Positions 21,416 to 33,200 of a DNA stretch of 64,000 bases are shown piece after piece. Source of the DNA: Bursaphelenchus xylophilus (Eukaryota; Nematoda; Chromadorea; Rhabditida; Aphelenchoididae); NCBI GenBank assembly GCA_904066235.2, contig CAJFCV020000005.1, forward strand, positions 11,899,501-11,963,500, read 5' to 3'. The position numbers were made by a program, and so were the translations under genes. The notes below the pieces were generated by a model. That model saw only the letters and a list, made by a program, of their open reading frames with translations, was not told the origin of the DNA and made no database searches. Positions within the stretch are counted from its first letter, which is position 1; every line of letters begins with the position of its first letter.

Positions 21416-22122
21416 ACGGACCCGATCCAGTGGCAAAAACATACCATTTTCTTTGAAAGCGTGCCCTTTACTTCAGAGAAAGAACGCCCGCGAATTCAAA
21501 GCAGTGTTTTTTGGTCAGAAAATGGAGGTGTTTTGCTGAATTTTGTTTCTTTCCTGGATGAAAGACGATACGTTTTTTGCCGCTTGAACAAATCCGCCAT
21601 TGTACTCCATATTCTCACAGTGACATGATCCAGTGGCAAAAAGATACTATTTTGCATTCGGGAAGCATCAAAAATGTGGCAAAATGCTTCCCTCTCCAAG
21701 TGAAAAAACTTCGTTTTGAAGGGTTCCCTTTCCCTCATGAAAAGAGCAGACGCGCTTTTGAAACCGGAGTTTTTCACTTGAAGAGGGAAGCATTTTGCCA
21801 CATTTTTGATACTCCCGAATGCAAAATAGTATCCTTTTGCCATTGGATCAGGTCACTGTGAGAATATGGAGTACAATGGCGAATTTGTTCAAGCGGAAAA
21901 AAAGGTATCGTCTTTCATCCAGGAAGGAAACAAAATTCAGCAAAACACCTCCATTTTCTCTCCAAAAAACACTGCTTTGAATTCGCGGGCGTTCTTTCTG
22001 TGAAGGAAATGGCGCGCTCTTGAAAGGAGTGCTTTACGGGAGGAGGTATTTTGCTGAATTTTGGTTCCTTCCTGAACGCAAGACGCTACGTTTTTTGTCA
22101 CTGGAACAGGTCCGCTACTGTA
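21416..22122. repeat. Family B element (outer) carrying another B element
   Basis: Outer ends AGTAACGGACCCGATCCAGTG and CACTGGAACAGGTCCGCTACTG; its own interior includes AAAGAACGCCCGCGAATTC and the inverted GAATTCGCGGGCGTTCTTTC on either side of a second B copy. Confidence 0.78.
21619..21859. repeat. Family B element (inner)
   Basis: Ends CAGTGACATGATCCAGTGGC and GCCATTGGATCAGGTCACTG, with ATTCTCA/TGAGAAT-type inverted flanks contributed by the outer element. Confidence 0.8.
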
Positions 22123-22419
22123 GTTAGAGAACGCTTTCTGGACCTAACACTTGGATTTGGAACGCCTTTTTTATTGTTGCACTCATCGAATAAAATTACG
22201 ATTTGCCGTAATAAAGATAAGAGAAAGGTTCACAAACTTTATGACTAAAAACGTCGAAAGTTATGGGCAATTGTCAATGCTTACAAAACTTATTTTCACA
22301 AGTTTGTCACGGCCCACATCGTGTTAACAAATCGCCATTTTGCGGCATGAATTTCATCTTTTTTTCACGAAATATCGCCGCGACCGAGGCTTTTTTTTCG
22401 ACTGGGCTTTTGCTGAAGA

Positions 22420-22555
22420 ATTTGCACAGTGCAAACGGCTTTCTTTGTGATTTGCACTGTGCGAAAAGAGAAAAATCCACTGTGTTGGCGACAAGTGTAG
22501 AAAAAAGTTCAAAATGCACTGTGCAAAAGACCGCAAATGTCCATGCACTTTATAA
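22420..22555. repeat. Family D-related palindrome cluster
   Basis: Three GCACAGTGC/GCACTGTGC palindromes and GTTGGCGACAAG; the same arrangement recurs at 38595-38750, ending in CCATGCACTTT. Confidence 0.6.
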
Positions 22556-22567
22556 AAATACTACTAA

Positions 22568-22727
22568 TATCAGTCTGTCGGGAAAATAATGAGCACAATG
22601 CCGCAGCGTCAATCGCGTCGCTAAAGTGAAAAGAAATTTGATCTTGACGAGACACACTTCATTTTCTCGACGGCCATGCGATTTTCAGCGCGTCAGAGTG
22701 CTCATTATTTTCCCGACAAACTGATAA
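22568..22727. repeat. Family A element, interior I
   Basis: Ends ATCAGTCTGTCGGGAAAATA and TATTTTCCCGACAAACTGAT; interior in the opposite orientation to most copies (CGCTAAAGTGAAAAG first). Confidence 0.82.
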
Positions 22728-22799
22728 TAAAATCAACTTTATTGCTTGCAATTTTCATTGTGCTTTATCCGTTGGCTTACGATATTATCATCTAGGCTT

Positions 22800-23805
22800 C
22801 TGAATTCTTGCACTGTAACACCATGCCTTTTTTTGTTCGTCCAAACTACAACCCCTGTCTTATCGGTGGGCCTAGCCTTCTCTCCACTCCCAGCCACACC
22901 CACAATCTCCTAGTTATGCGTGTGACTGCTCTAACTCTCTTAATTATGCGTTATCTCGATCCTCGCTTAATTCCACGAATTCGAAACAAACTTGAAAAAC
23001 TTTTCAGCTTCCCGACAAGTGCAATTATCGTTTTTCGATAATGGAAATGAGCGTTATCGGATTTCAAAATCGTCTTTTTTTATTTCAGTCCCTCCCCAAA
23101 AAAGCGGCACGGTATCAGATCAGATTTGGTGTCGACGTGCCACTTAAGGGCCGCCCGAACTTTTCGCCCACGAATCAAAGATAAATCAACGACGAATTAT
23201 CTTTGTCCCAGATTTCTGCCGGGCGATTCGCGGCGGAGATTTGGAGGATTCTTCGCCAATTTCCCTCAGCTTTTCATTTTTCTTCGATTTACGACAAGTG
23301 TTGAGCCGGTTTCCTTTCTTCAACTTAAAGTTTGTAGGGTTTGAAGTGCTTCAAGTCTTGATTTCAAGTTATGTAGAAACTTTCGGTTCTATTGTGAGGG
23401 TTTCTTGGCATTCTACTTCTTATTGTCTATAGCTTGAGTGTGTATTAGTCAGACTTTACAACGACGACTACAATGCCCCGTCCGCACAAAGTTTGCCTTG
23501 TTATTTGCAGCCAATGTTGAGTTCATTCTAGTCTGTCTTTATCGGTGACAGTCTCCCCCTCCCATACCCTGAATTTTGTAGGTATGATGTTTTATCAGCG
23601 TTCCAACCGGCTGTCTGTCCCTTCACGTCATTCATGGCACTCCTTCTTGTCTTTGTTGTTTTCCGGGCGTTCAGTATTTTGTTGTTGCGAGTGCAATGGG
23701 CAATCTTTCACATACAGTCTATGGCTATTTCCTGAAGGATTTGAGGGTGATTAAACTTTTGTGGCTTTTTTGGAAGCCACAACAATTTCTTGTCATGACT
23801 TTTGA
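22800..23805. other. Intergenic sequence, nothing firmly recognised
   Basis: About 1 kb outside the repeat families. Several open frames of 60-77 codons exist but none has splice or composition support. The CT-rich composition at 23070-23600 differs from the surrounding repeats. Confidence 0.35.
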
Positions 23806-23813
23806 GTTATAAG

Positions 23814-24191
23814 CAGAGATTGCCACGGTCAAAATTTCGGCTCCGGCTCCGGCTCTTAGCTCCCAGAGCCGGAGCCGAGGCCAAATTTGCAGCTCCGGCT
23901 CTTGACTCCGTGCAAAATTTAAAAAGGCCTCCGGTTCCGAATCCCGGCTCCTATGCAAAATGTTTTTTTAAAAATATTTTTCCAAAAATAAAAGTTATTA
24001 GTGCCAGAGATCATACAGCCAACGTTTTTGCAATCAAGTCACATCCTCCGCAGTGTTTTTCAAGCAATTTGGTTTAACAAGATCACAAAATTTTTACTTT
24101 TCTGACCGCTGGGAAGCCTGGCTCCCGGCTCGGAGCCGGAGCCGCTCAGAGCCGGAGCCAACAGTCGGCCCCGGAGCCGTGCCAATCTCTG
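23814..24191. repeat. hAT-type MITE with perfect 8-bp target duplication
   Basis: 378-bp element, ends CAGAGATTGCCACGG and CCGTGCCAATCTCTG, bounded by GTTATAAG at 23806-23813 and 24192-24199. Both subterminal regions are GGCTCC/GGAGCC hexamer runs around an AT-rich centre. No transposase. Confidence 0.9.
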
Positions 24192-24340
24192 GTTATAAGA
24201 ATCCTCAATGTTCAGCATTTTTCGAATCGAAGCTGTTGCATTATAGTCCATGTATTATTAGTCATCTACAAGCTGGCCCCGGAATTCCTGAAACTTCCCA
24301 GCCAAGAATCTCCGTAGTTTCTGCAAAGCACGATCTTTTA

Positions 24341-24450
24341 TGAGTATGTCGGGAAAATAATGAACGCATCGCTGAAGTAAAAAGCAGTTTATGTTTGCCG
24401 CGACATAATTCATTTTCTCAGCAGCGACTTTCGATGCGACATTCATAACA
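24341..24450. repeat. Family A half-element
   Basis: Left end AGTATGTCGGGAAAATAATG plus interior I in the TGAAGTAAAAAGCAG orientation; the right end is replaced by CATTCATAACATACG. Confidence 0.65.
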
Positions 24451-24911
24451 TACGTTTAGACACTTATCTAAACCCATTTCCACAGCCAAATAGCGAGTTC
24501 CTAGCGGCCCACCCAGTTTAATTTTATCCCTTAATCATTCGCGATTCGTGGTATTTCTGTTTGACAGCATTTGCATCATCCTTTCCACCAAACAATTCTG
24601 CAAAATCAAACAGTTTTTTTAGGCGGTCTAATTTATTCTAATCGTTTTCGGACTTGTTTTCCAAAAAATCGTCATGCTTTATTGATCAACTAGATCCTCA
24701 AGGCTTAGCGATACTTTTCCTGGAAGCGGAGCGCGTGTTTTGTAAATTTGTCGAATTCTCTCCGAATATTTTGCTCACTGATCCTGTTCACGTGAAGATC
24801 GGAACAATTCGGTTGTCCATTTTGCTTTTACTGGAATTTCAAGCTGTTCTTGTAATTTGTGAAGGGTTTTTTATACTTGCTGTGACCTTTGGCGATACTA
24901 CTCGATTTGCA

Positions 24912-25400
24912 AAGTCGTTGGAGTGATTTCAGTTTTTTTGGGGCTGTCGCTTGCGCTCTGACTTTTTCTGCACAGTGGAAACTCCAAAAATTATTAGCAT
25001 TTTCACAAAGTGCCTAGACATTTTTTCGCTTTCGCACAGTGCATCTTGAATTTTTGTCGCGAACGCACTGTGGAATTTTTCCTTTGCGCACTGTGCAACC
25101 CCTAAAAAAGCCGCTTGCACAGCGCATTTTTGAGAAAGAAAAAAAAAACCAAAAAAGGTGAGTGCACAGTGCAAAAAATCGGGAGCTTTTTTGCACGGTG
25201 CGGGCTGTGACAAATGTAGGCACTTTGTGAAAATGCTAATATTCCGGAAAGTTGCCGGACTAATTTTTGGCGTTTGCACAGTGCGAGAAAGTCAGGGCGC
25301 GAGAGACGAAAGAGGCCTATGTATTGCACGGTGCAATAAGCAAGAAATTGCACAGAGCAAAGTAAACCTTCGTTTCCTCACAGTGTGTGCCGCCGATTTC
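24912..25400. repeat. Family D element, expanded
   Basis: Left end AAGTCGTTGGAGTGATT; about ten GCACAGTGC-like palindromes spaced 25-60 bp follow, several with one mismatch (GCACGGTGC, GCACAGCGC). Confidence 0.65.
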
Positions 25401-25421
25401 AGTCTGGCGGCATTCCGGACG

Positions 25422-25573
25422 GATTGTCGGTCTGCCGGGAAAATAATGAACACATATGTGCCATTCGCGTCGCTGAAGTGGAAAGCAATTTGATTTTGCT
25501 GTGGCACAATTCATTTTCTCGGGCGATTTAAGTTTCGATGAAAGTTGGCTCATTATTTTACCGACAAACCGGT
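25422..25573. repeat. Family A element, interior I
   Basis: Ends GGTCTGCCGGGAAAATAATG and CATTATTTTACCGACAAACC, 166 bp upstream of the Gln/Asn-rich gene start. Confidence 0.78.
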
Positions 25574-25738
25574 AGTGTTACATCCAGCTGAATCGTTCAG
25601 TTTTGCCTATCCGTTTGTTTCTTTTTTGATTTTTTTACCTTCTTCGAAACGTCACAGGCTCTTCTATTTTTCGTGAATTTTAGCATCTATAAAGTAATAT
25701 TCGCAATCTCATATTAAGCCCTCGAAATTGCAGACACA

Positions 25739-28700
25739 ATGACGAAGCGTCATGCAGACACAGACCAAGATCAAGATCAGCCTCCTCTTCACCGACCTCT
25801 CCCAATGCCATCCGCATCTTACGCTCAGCCAATCACAGCGCACGGGGAACAGCCCTGTTCCAGCGCCGGCATCATCTACCCCGGTCAAGTGAGAGTGGCG
25901 ACAGCGAGCAGCCAGCTCCATCATCCGCAACCTGTCCGGCCGCAGGTTCAAACTTCTCAAAGCAATCAAACTCAAGGCCAGAATATTCAAAACCAACCGC
26001 CCACTTCGTTGAATATCCAAATCTCTCAAAGCCAGGGAAATTCGGCGTTAGCGGCCTTCCTTCAGACCAGCCAAAGTCAAGTGGGGCAACAAAATTTGTT
26101 GACGGTGGCGTCGCAAGCCAACTCACTGGCCAACTTCAACCCGCCAAGGCCAAATTTGTTGCTTTCGGGCCAAAATCTCACCAGCCAGATGCAAAGCCAG
26201 CAAAACCAAGTGAATTTAATGACGAACCAGACAAGTCAAGGTCAAACAAACTTTGAGAATGCCGCTTCAACGCAGTCACAAGGCCAGAATGTCTTCGGCA
26301 ACGGTTCGGCGCAGCCTCAAGTCCAATCCAGTCTTGCGAATCGAGTTAACACCCAAGCGACACAAAATCTCCTGCAGTCCAGCCAACCGCTCCAATTCAC
26401 TCCCTCCCACGGGCTCACCAATCCCGTCCAAACGCATCCAACGCTCGCCGCAACGCTGAATCAGCCCATTCAGGGGAATAACCTCAACTGTGGAATGGGA
26501 AATTCGACGATTTCGCAGATCTTGTTGACCGGTCAGCCATTGCCAAGCAACCAAGTCAAGCCCAATAACGGGCACAACAATGGGCTGTTGCTGAATATGG
26601 CCAAAGTCCCGGCAAATTTGGCCAATTTACCGAACAGCACCTTAGGCGTTCAATTGGTTGGCAATGGAAATCTAGTTGGAATTTCGACCGCAAACTCTAT
26701 GCTTGATGGAAAAATGAGCAACAATTTGAATGTTAATGGCAATGGACTGTCGGTTTCAACCTCCACTACTCCGAATATGATGACCAACAACGCCAGCAAC
26801 CTCCTGGCCAACAATGGAAATGGAATCGCCGTGATGCAAAGCAATGGCAATATAACGATGATTCCGGCCGGGAATTTGGTGCAGAATGGGCAGCAAATCG
26901 GCGGTGCTATGCAAATTAATAGCGGAATAAACTTGAGCAACGGCCAAATTATGCAGAATAATGGAGTTAGCACTCTGAACAATGGTCAAGCATTGTGCAT
27001 GCAACAGAATGGCCAAGCGATGCAGCAGAACGGTCAACCTATGACCATGCAAAACAACGGCCAAATGAACCCGTCCGCGATGGTGGTGCTGAAGAACGGG
27101 CAAGTCGCGTCCAACGTTGGCGTCCCGATTATCCACAACGGGAATGTGGTTGGGTTTGCGCTGGATCCGGCGGTCCGCGGGCGCCCGCAACGCCCGACAA
27201 TGATTCAGGGCGTTCGAGTCAACGGCCAACCCTATATGATTGCGGCGAATGGGATGGTTGTTCCTGTGTTGGGCGCTAATCAAATTGTGGGCCAAGGGAT
27301 GGCATTGCCGCAGGGCTACGTGCAGCTGGGAGCGAATGGAACTGCAGCTAATGGATTTATGATGAACGGAATGAGCGAGAGTTGCAACGATAAGGGTAGG
27401 TATAATAATTTTGGCTTTGACATTTTGTCGAGAGGCCTGGGGAGGCAACCATACGATAAGACAAGAAGCTCGAGTTGAAGTCATTTATTGAGTGAAAAGC
27501 GGCCCATGTCAAACTGAGATAACCTAAAACAGTCCGTTGAATATATTGGCAACTTTCCAAAAAAAGACGCGAAAAAACGTTTTGTCGAGGAAGAAATGGG
27601 GAACTTTTGGGGCGAGAGAGTACGCTTTTGCGTGTCTTTTTTCTCTCTTTCTCTGTGAAATCAAGACGACGTGTAAAAAACCGGTAGCGAAGAATCTATT
27701 CCAGTCACCGGACTCCTCAGTTTGACGTGCGGCCCTTATATAGGGAAATCCCACGTAGGAAAGTACAATCAAATTTGAATACTAAATGATGATTTCCGGG
27801 GAATTCGGGCTCGAAGTTCGGTCGTTCCGCCTCACACATCTGACATTAAGAAATGTCGGAGAAGTGAAAATTACTTTTTTTCGAAGAAACAGGGGAGCTT
27901 TAATATTTTTGATGACATTTCCGACACTTTCAAACCGCTGAAGACCGTTTGAAAAATGCTGTTTCAGTCTGTCGGGAAAATAATGTGGATTTGTCGCGCC
28001 ATGTAATTGCCCATCATAGCTTGCGACGGCTAACTGCGGCTGGAGATTTGGTTCGCTAATGCGACGAGACAAAAATTTTTTCGATATCTCCACATTATTT
28101 CCCCGACAGGCTGAGATAGAAGCCATGTTGGGATGACCTTTACTACCGTTTTAGTTTCTGTACGTGATCTTTGTTTACGAGGAGAATGAACCGACATTAA
28201 ACTGTTCAGAAACGTTCCTTTTCGTGGGAAAACTGTTTTCTCATTTCTCTTCTATAATTTATTGGGGCTTTTGAGAACCGAATCACATGATCAATACAAG
28301 ACAACTTTACCAGCAAGGAAAGAACCCCAAGTGCGACGCTGAGATTTTGATGAAACATACATAGTGCAAAAATTTAGGATAATTTTTTCTAAGGCATATG
28401 CGAGCCTCGTAGCTCGCGCTTTGCAGAAACGATCGAGATTTTTTAGTCGAAAGTTACAAAAAGCCATAATCTTCCCTAGAAAAAGCAATTTTTTCATATG
28501 AAACTGGCAAAGGAATGGCAAAAAAGCGTTTTTCTGCATGATCTCTCTCCCCCTGTTTTACGTACACTCTCGGCCGGAAAGATCGTTTGAAATCTTAGTT
28601 GCCCCTGTAAAGCGCAAGCTGAACCCTTCTGAAATTTATATGTGGGCAATGCCAGAAATGTGTGCAAGATTTCAAGAAAATCGGGGCATCGCACTTGCAG

Positions 28701-29262
28701 TACTTCCCTAGTAAAAAGTAACACCTTCAATTTTTAAATTTTTGAAAAAATATGCAATTTTAGACCGGTCTTTCTTTTCGTATTTTAAAAATATGACAGG
28801 CTTCTCTTTTTTCGTACTTTACCTTAAAATATCTCCTCCTCATTTTCAGATCAATACTCGCAAAATCCTCTCTCCGTTCTGTCCAATCAAATGGGCTTCA
28901 GCCCCAACACAAACCAAAGTTCAACGGACTCGCTAGCCAATCCCACCGCAACGGAATGCGCAATCAAGACCGAGCCCAACCTTTCCAACTCCACCACCGA
29001 CCTAAACCTGGACGCCACGAATGCGGACGGCGTTGAGCCGTGCACATCGGCGTCCCTGGATGTCGCCAACAACAATGCGTTGGCAATTCTGCCGATGATT
29101 TTGTTCCAACAAAGCCAAGCCGATGGGCAGCCGCTGCCAACGAATATTAATTGGAATGAGCCCAAAGAGCTGATGGATGTGATTTGCACGTTGTGCAGGT
29201 ACATCTACAGTCAAGCGAGCTTGAATGAGACCGACGGGGATGAGGATAATCCGCCGGCTTGA
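25739..29262 (+). CDS. Gln/Asn-rich low-complexity protein, function unknown
   Basis: Two exons, 25739-27395 and 28850-29262, joined G|AT to give Asp, encode about 689 residues. The ATG follows an acceptor-like AATTGCAG closely, consistent with a 5' intron or spliced-leader addition. Residues 1-60 are His/Pro/Gln-rich. From about 70 to 550 the chain is dominated by Gln, Asn, Ser and Gly, with recurring NGQ, QNNG and MQQNGQ motifs: a prion-like composition with no predicted fold. The second exon is less biased (KTEPNLSNSTTDLNLD) and finishes with a more conserved-looking helix (PKELMDVICTLCRYIYSQAS) and an acidic tail. Such proteins are often transcriptional co-factors or RNA-granule components, but that is inference; no domain is recognised. 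The intron contains repeats E, A and C. The gene converges on the Kelch gene. Confidence 0.85.
27508..27725. repeat. Family E element, copy 1 (intron of Gln/Asn-rich gene)
   Basis: Ends GTCAAACTGAGATAACCTAA and CTCCTCAGTTTGAC. The body contains CGAGAGAGTACGCTTTTGCG and TTTTTTCTCTCTTTCTCTG. Confidence 0.85.
27964..28117. repeat. Family A element, interior II
   Basis: Ends TTCAGTCTGTCGGGAAAATA and TATTTCCCCGACAGGCTGA, within the intron of the Gln/Asn-rich gene. Confidence 0.82.
28310..28715. repeat. Family C element
   Basis: Left arm CAAGGAAAGAACCCCAAGTG, right arm GCACTTGCAGTACTTCCC; the centre has the paired AGCTCGCGCTTTGCAGAAAC and GTAAAGCGCAAGCT blocks. Same intron as the previous two repeats. 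Confidence 0.78.
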
Positions 29263-29351
29263 AGTTTTAATTGTAATGAAGTTTAATTGTAAAGAAATGG
29301 AAATTTCCCATGTAATAATAATGCATTATATGCAGGGAATGTTGATGTATT

Positions 29352-29357
29352 AATAAA
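29352..29357 (+). terminator. Poly(A) signal of the Gln/Asn-rich gene
   Basis: AATAAA 90 nt downstream of the TGA stop, in AT-rich sequence; position is typical for a nematode 3' UTR. Confidence 0.6.
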
Positions 29358-29379
29358 GATAAGATTATGTAATTCTGGT

Positions 29380-29755
29380 TGGAATTTTCTTGCGAAAAAT
29401 TTATCAATTCCCAAAAATTTTGTCTTGCGCTTTGCAGAGGCAGCCGAGCTATTCGACAGTCTTTGCGGAGAGTATTCGAAATGCGGAGCGTTCAGAAAAA
29501 GAATCATTTTTTGGCACTATCTTCGCCAGTTTGGCTTGGGAAAAGCTGATTTTTTTTTGTAGATACATTGCCTTCCACGGTAGAAAGTGACATGAAAATT
29601 TTTGATGCTAAAGTTCTTTTAAAAACACTTTTACCAACTCTCGACCTAAAAATGGTAGCTCCTGCAAAGCGCCCCACATAGGCCTGTCAAAAAATAAATC
29701 AAAACTTTTGCCAAGTCAAATCTTAGCACCGCACTTTGAGTACCCATCGTGTAAG
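29380..29755. repeat. Family C element, degraded
   Basis: Central blocks TTGCGCTTTGCAGAGGCAGC and right arm TTAGCACCGCACTTTGAGTA remain; left terminus not recognisable. Confidence 0.6.
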
Positions 29756-29920
29756 TACGGAGTTGTTTGTCTGAAAAATGGGAACCAGAATTTGTCCCAA
29801 ATTGCATTAAAATTTTCGCGTCGTACTCAAAGAAATCCTTGGGGACACATTTCGCTGACTTTTCATCGGAGATGCATCAATATGTGCAAAGCATCTCTCT
29901 TCGGTACTAGGCGGTTTCCA

Positions 29921-30071
29921 AAGTCGCTGAAGTGATTTTTGCGACATGCACTGTGCGAAAACAAAAGTTGTCTTTGCACTGTGCAGTTTCCGGCGTTTTG
30001 GCTCTTTTGGGCTATTGCTCGCACCTCGACTTTTCTGCATCGTGCAACCGCCAAGAATCACTCCAGCGACT
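29921..30071. repeat. Family D element, minimal complete copy
   Basis: Ends AAGTCGCTGAAGTGATTTTT and AATCACTCCAGCGACTT with just two or three palindromes between; the smallest full-length copy and the best guide to family D termini. Confidence 0.8.
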
Positions 30072-30167
30072 TTTTTGCTTCTTATTTATTGTGACCTCAA
30101 TCTCACTCCTCCAGCAATCTGCTGGAAGCCTCTAATTGACCTTAATTTTCGCGCTCAAATCTGGTCT

Positions 30168-30173
30168 TTATTA
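30168..30173 (-). terminator. Poly(A) signal of the Kelch gene
   Basis: AATAAA on the minus strand, about 130 nt after the TAA stop. Confidence 0.5.
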
Positions 30174-30299
30174 TAATAGAAAATTATCTGGATAAGATTG
30201 GCGAATCCAACAATTCAAAAATGCCATTTACAATTAAAAAAAATTCGAAACAGGGTAACTCGAATCTTGATAAAGCTGCGCGCATCTGCGATGCCGTTC

Positions 30300-33200
30300 T
30301 TAGATAAGGTCGGGCGCCTGTCCCGACCTGGTCACGTCCTCCTCCACCAGCGGCACTCGCGCCACACCGCAGCCGGCACGCGCGTCGTGAAGACAGGGCC
30401 CCGGCGTCCACTCGTCTTTGATTGGGTCGTAGATTTCGGTCGTCTTCAGATACTGTCCGTTGAAGCCGCCCACGGCGTAGAGGCGGCCCCCAATTGCGTC
30501 GACCGCAACTCCGCCGCGCGCCGTTCGCAGCGGCGCGATTTTGTGCCAGGTCTTGGAGATGGTGTCGAAATACTCGCAGTCACTGGAAATGGAGGGGGTT
30601 ATAAGGGAACTACTCTACGTACAATTAGCACAATTTGCCTCACAGCAGAAGCCCCCCAAGTGCGAGCCTTAAATTTTAATGAAACTGGGCAAAAATTTCG
30701 ATTTTTTTCTAAGCGACACTCCTAGCTCACGCTTTGCAGAAACGACTAACATAAGATCTTTTAGGTAATTTAAACCTCAATTTTTTGATTCACAGCAAAA
30801 AAATTTTATTTTTTTTTTGAAGGAGCCGGGCCCTAAAGTTCACAAAGTCCAAAGCTTGGCCTGGAAAAAAACTCAAGCCTCACGGCCTGGCCCCAAAAAG
30901 GTCAGGCCCTGCCCGGACCTTCTTTCGAAATTTTCAAAGCCCGAGCTAGCCCCAAAAAATTGGGGCCTAAAAAATGCCATGTCTGACAATGAGCCATGTA
31001 AGTGACATAGTGGGGGGCCTGATCCTATGGCAAAAAACGTACCATTTTGCATCCAGGAAGTGTCAAAAACGCGGCAAAATGGTCCCTCTTCAAGTGAAAA
31101 GAATTCGTTTTGAAAGGCGCTTTTCCTCACACAAAGAGCTGGGGCGCTTATGAAATCGGAGTTTTTTCACTTGGAGAGGGAAGCATTTTGCCACATTTTT
31201 GACACTTCCCGGATGCAAAATGGTATTTTTTGCCACCGGATCAGGCCCTCGCTGTAAAAAAAATCTGAATTTGCCCCAAGTTTCATCATTATCTGAGCGT
31301 CGCACTTGGAGTACTTGCCCTGATTGATAAAAATAGGTATTCGTAATAAAAGTTCTTACGTTAAAGTCCCATTTCCGAACCCTCCAACCACATACAACCG
31401 ATTGCCAATTGCAGCGGCGCCCGCCGAGAACCTTGCCACATTCATTGGCGGCGCCTCTTCCCACACATTCCTCTCCGGATCATAGCATTCCACCGTGTTC
31501 ACATTCGAAGTCTCCTCCTGAATGCACCCGCCGAGCGCGTACACTCGGCCCCCGATCGCCATGGCGTTGATGTTGCGGCGCGCCGTCTTCAGCGGCGCTA
31601 TCATCTCCCACTCGCCGGACCTGGTGTCGAAGCGTTGGACGTGCGAAAAACTCGTCGAGCGGGACTCGTCGGTTCCGCCGATCGCGTACACATAGCGATC
31701 GTCGAGTTGCGTGACGCCGGAGCCGCGACAGGGCGCCGGTAACGGCGGCAAAAGTATGTATTCGCCGGTTTTCACGTCCAACACGCCGCTACAGGAGTCG
31801 CCGTAGCGTCCGGCGTGTCCGCCGATCATGTAGACCTTGCAGCCGATTACGGTCACGCCGACCTGAAATTAGGGTTGAAAAGTGGGCAAAATTACAGAAA
31901 TGTAATAGAATAGACGGATAGAGTTGATACTAATAAGTTGTAAGGCAATTTCAAAAAGCAAATATTCCATATATGGCTATAGACTGATTACCCTTTGTCC
32001 AGAAAATGTGTCAGGATGGCATACTTTTATAGCGTAGCGGCGGTATAAAAAACAGTCGAATATGGCTACAAGTGCTCCATACAGTACTCACAAAAAAATT
32101 TAGGTCCAAACCGTTTCCAATTTGCAATTTTGGATGACGGATTTTATGGACTTTCTGAATTTTTCCTGCGGCTAGAACCTTTGCATTGCTCAAAAATTTT
32201 TTATCTTGCTCTAGCGAGCACTCCTTGCCACATACGATCCTTTTTTATATTACTGCTACATTTTAAAAATGTGTCATTGTGACACATTTTTTGGACACAC
32301 AAGGCTTTATAAGTAAGCTCATATTTCATGCCGATTTACCTGTCGTCCAGCCACCGGCAAACTCTGCAAGAACTTCCATTTGTTGGTCCTTCCGCCAAGA
32401 ATCTCCACGAATTCGCAAGGATTGGGCTTGTCTTTGCGACCGCCGAGACAGACCAAAACGCCGCTGGGATAAATTCTCTCCAGCTCCACTGGCGCTTGAG
32501 ACGAAGGACATGGGAGGTTTTGGGAAATGTAGTTGGACACAAGGCATCGGAGATGGAGGTCTTGCTGAAAATATTATATTAGGTTGTCCAACAAATAATG
32601 ACCCTCTTCGAAAAATTTATTTTTTCGGCAAAATTTACCGTAATAACTGCGATGTATTTAATCAAAATAATTATCATGTGCTTTATCACGCTTGTTACAA
32701 CGTGGCAAAAAGTTTTTTATGTCTGTAGCTTAGGAACCCCGGCTTCTGGAGCCGATGAAACTTTTGAAGGCCTTTTCAAGGGTGTCTTGATTGTCGAATT
32801 CTCTACCACTGATGAAACGTGCTAGATTCTTGAACTGATGGTAATGTGTATAGACCAGCTTTGACAAATAGGCTGGACAAGGGACAGTCTCCTATCTCTA
32901 TTAAATCCGCTTCTGGAGGGTCATCATTCAAAGGGGAGGTTCCGTGTAGCCGCTAACAAGGGAAGTCACTTTTTTCGCAGATCGATCCATACTGGTGACC
33001 TAGTGGACTGTGAAGGCATCAGGCTGTGTAAGAAGAATCTGGCGTCCAAAAGTGTTTACGGGCCCTGAGGGCAGAGTTATGGCTCATCAAAGTTCGCGCA
33101 AAAAAGGTTCCGAAAAGACCCTCCAAAAAAACGGGATGGGAGAAGTGAGCTTCGGTAGCAGAGTGGTTCGCAAGTTTTTCTTTTGTCTGGAAGGGCCAGA

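Noticed and set aside
26756..27484. 242-codon open frame on the minus strand
   Set aside because: It is the antisense shadow of the Gln/Asn-rich exon; low-complexity sequence keeps the opposite frame open and it shows no splice or start context.
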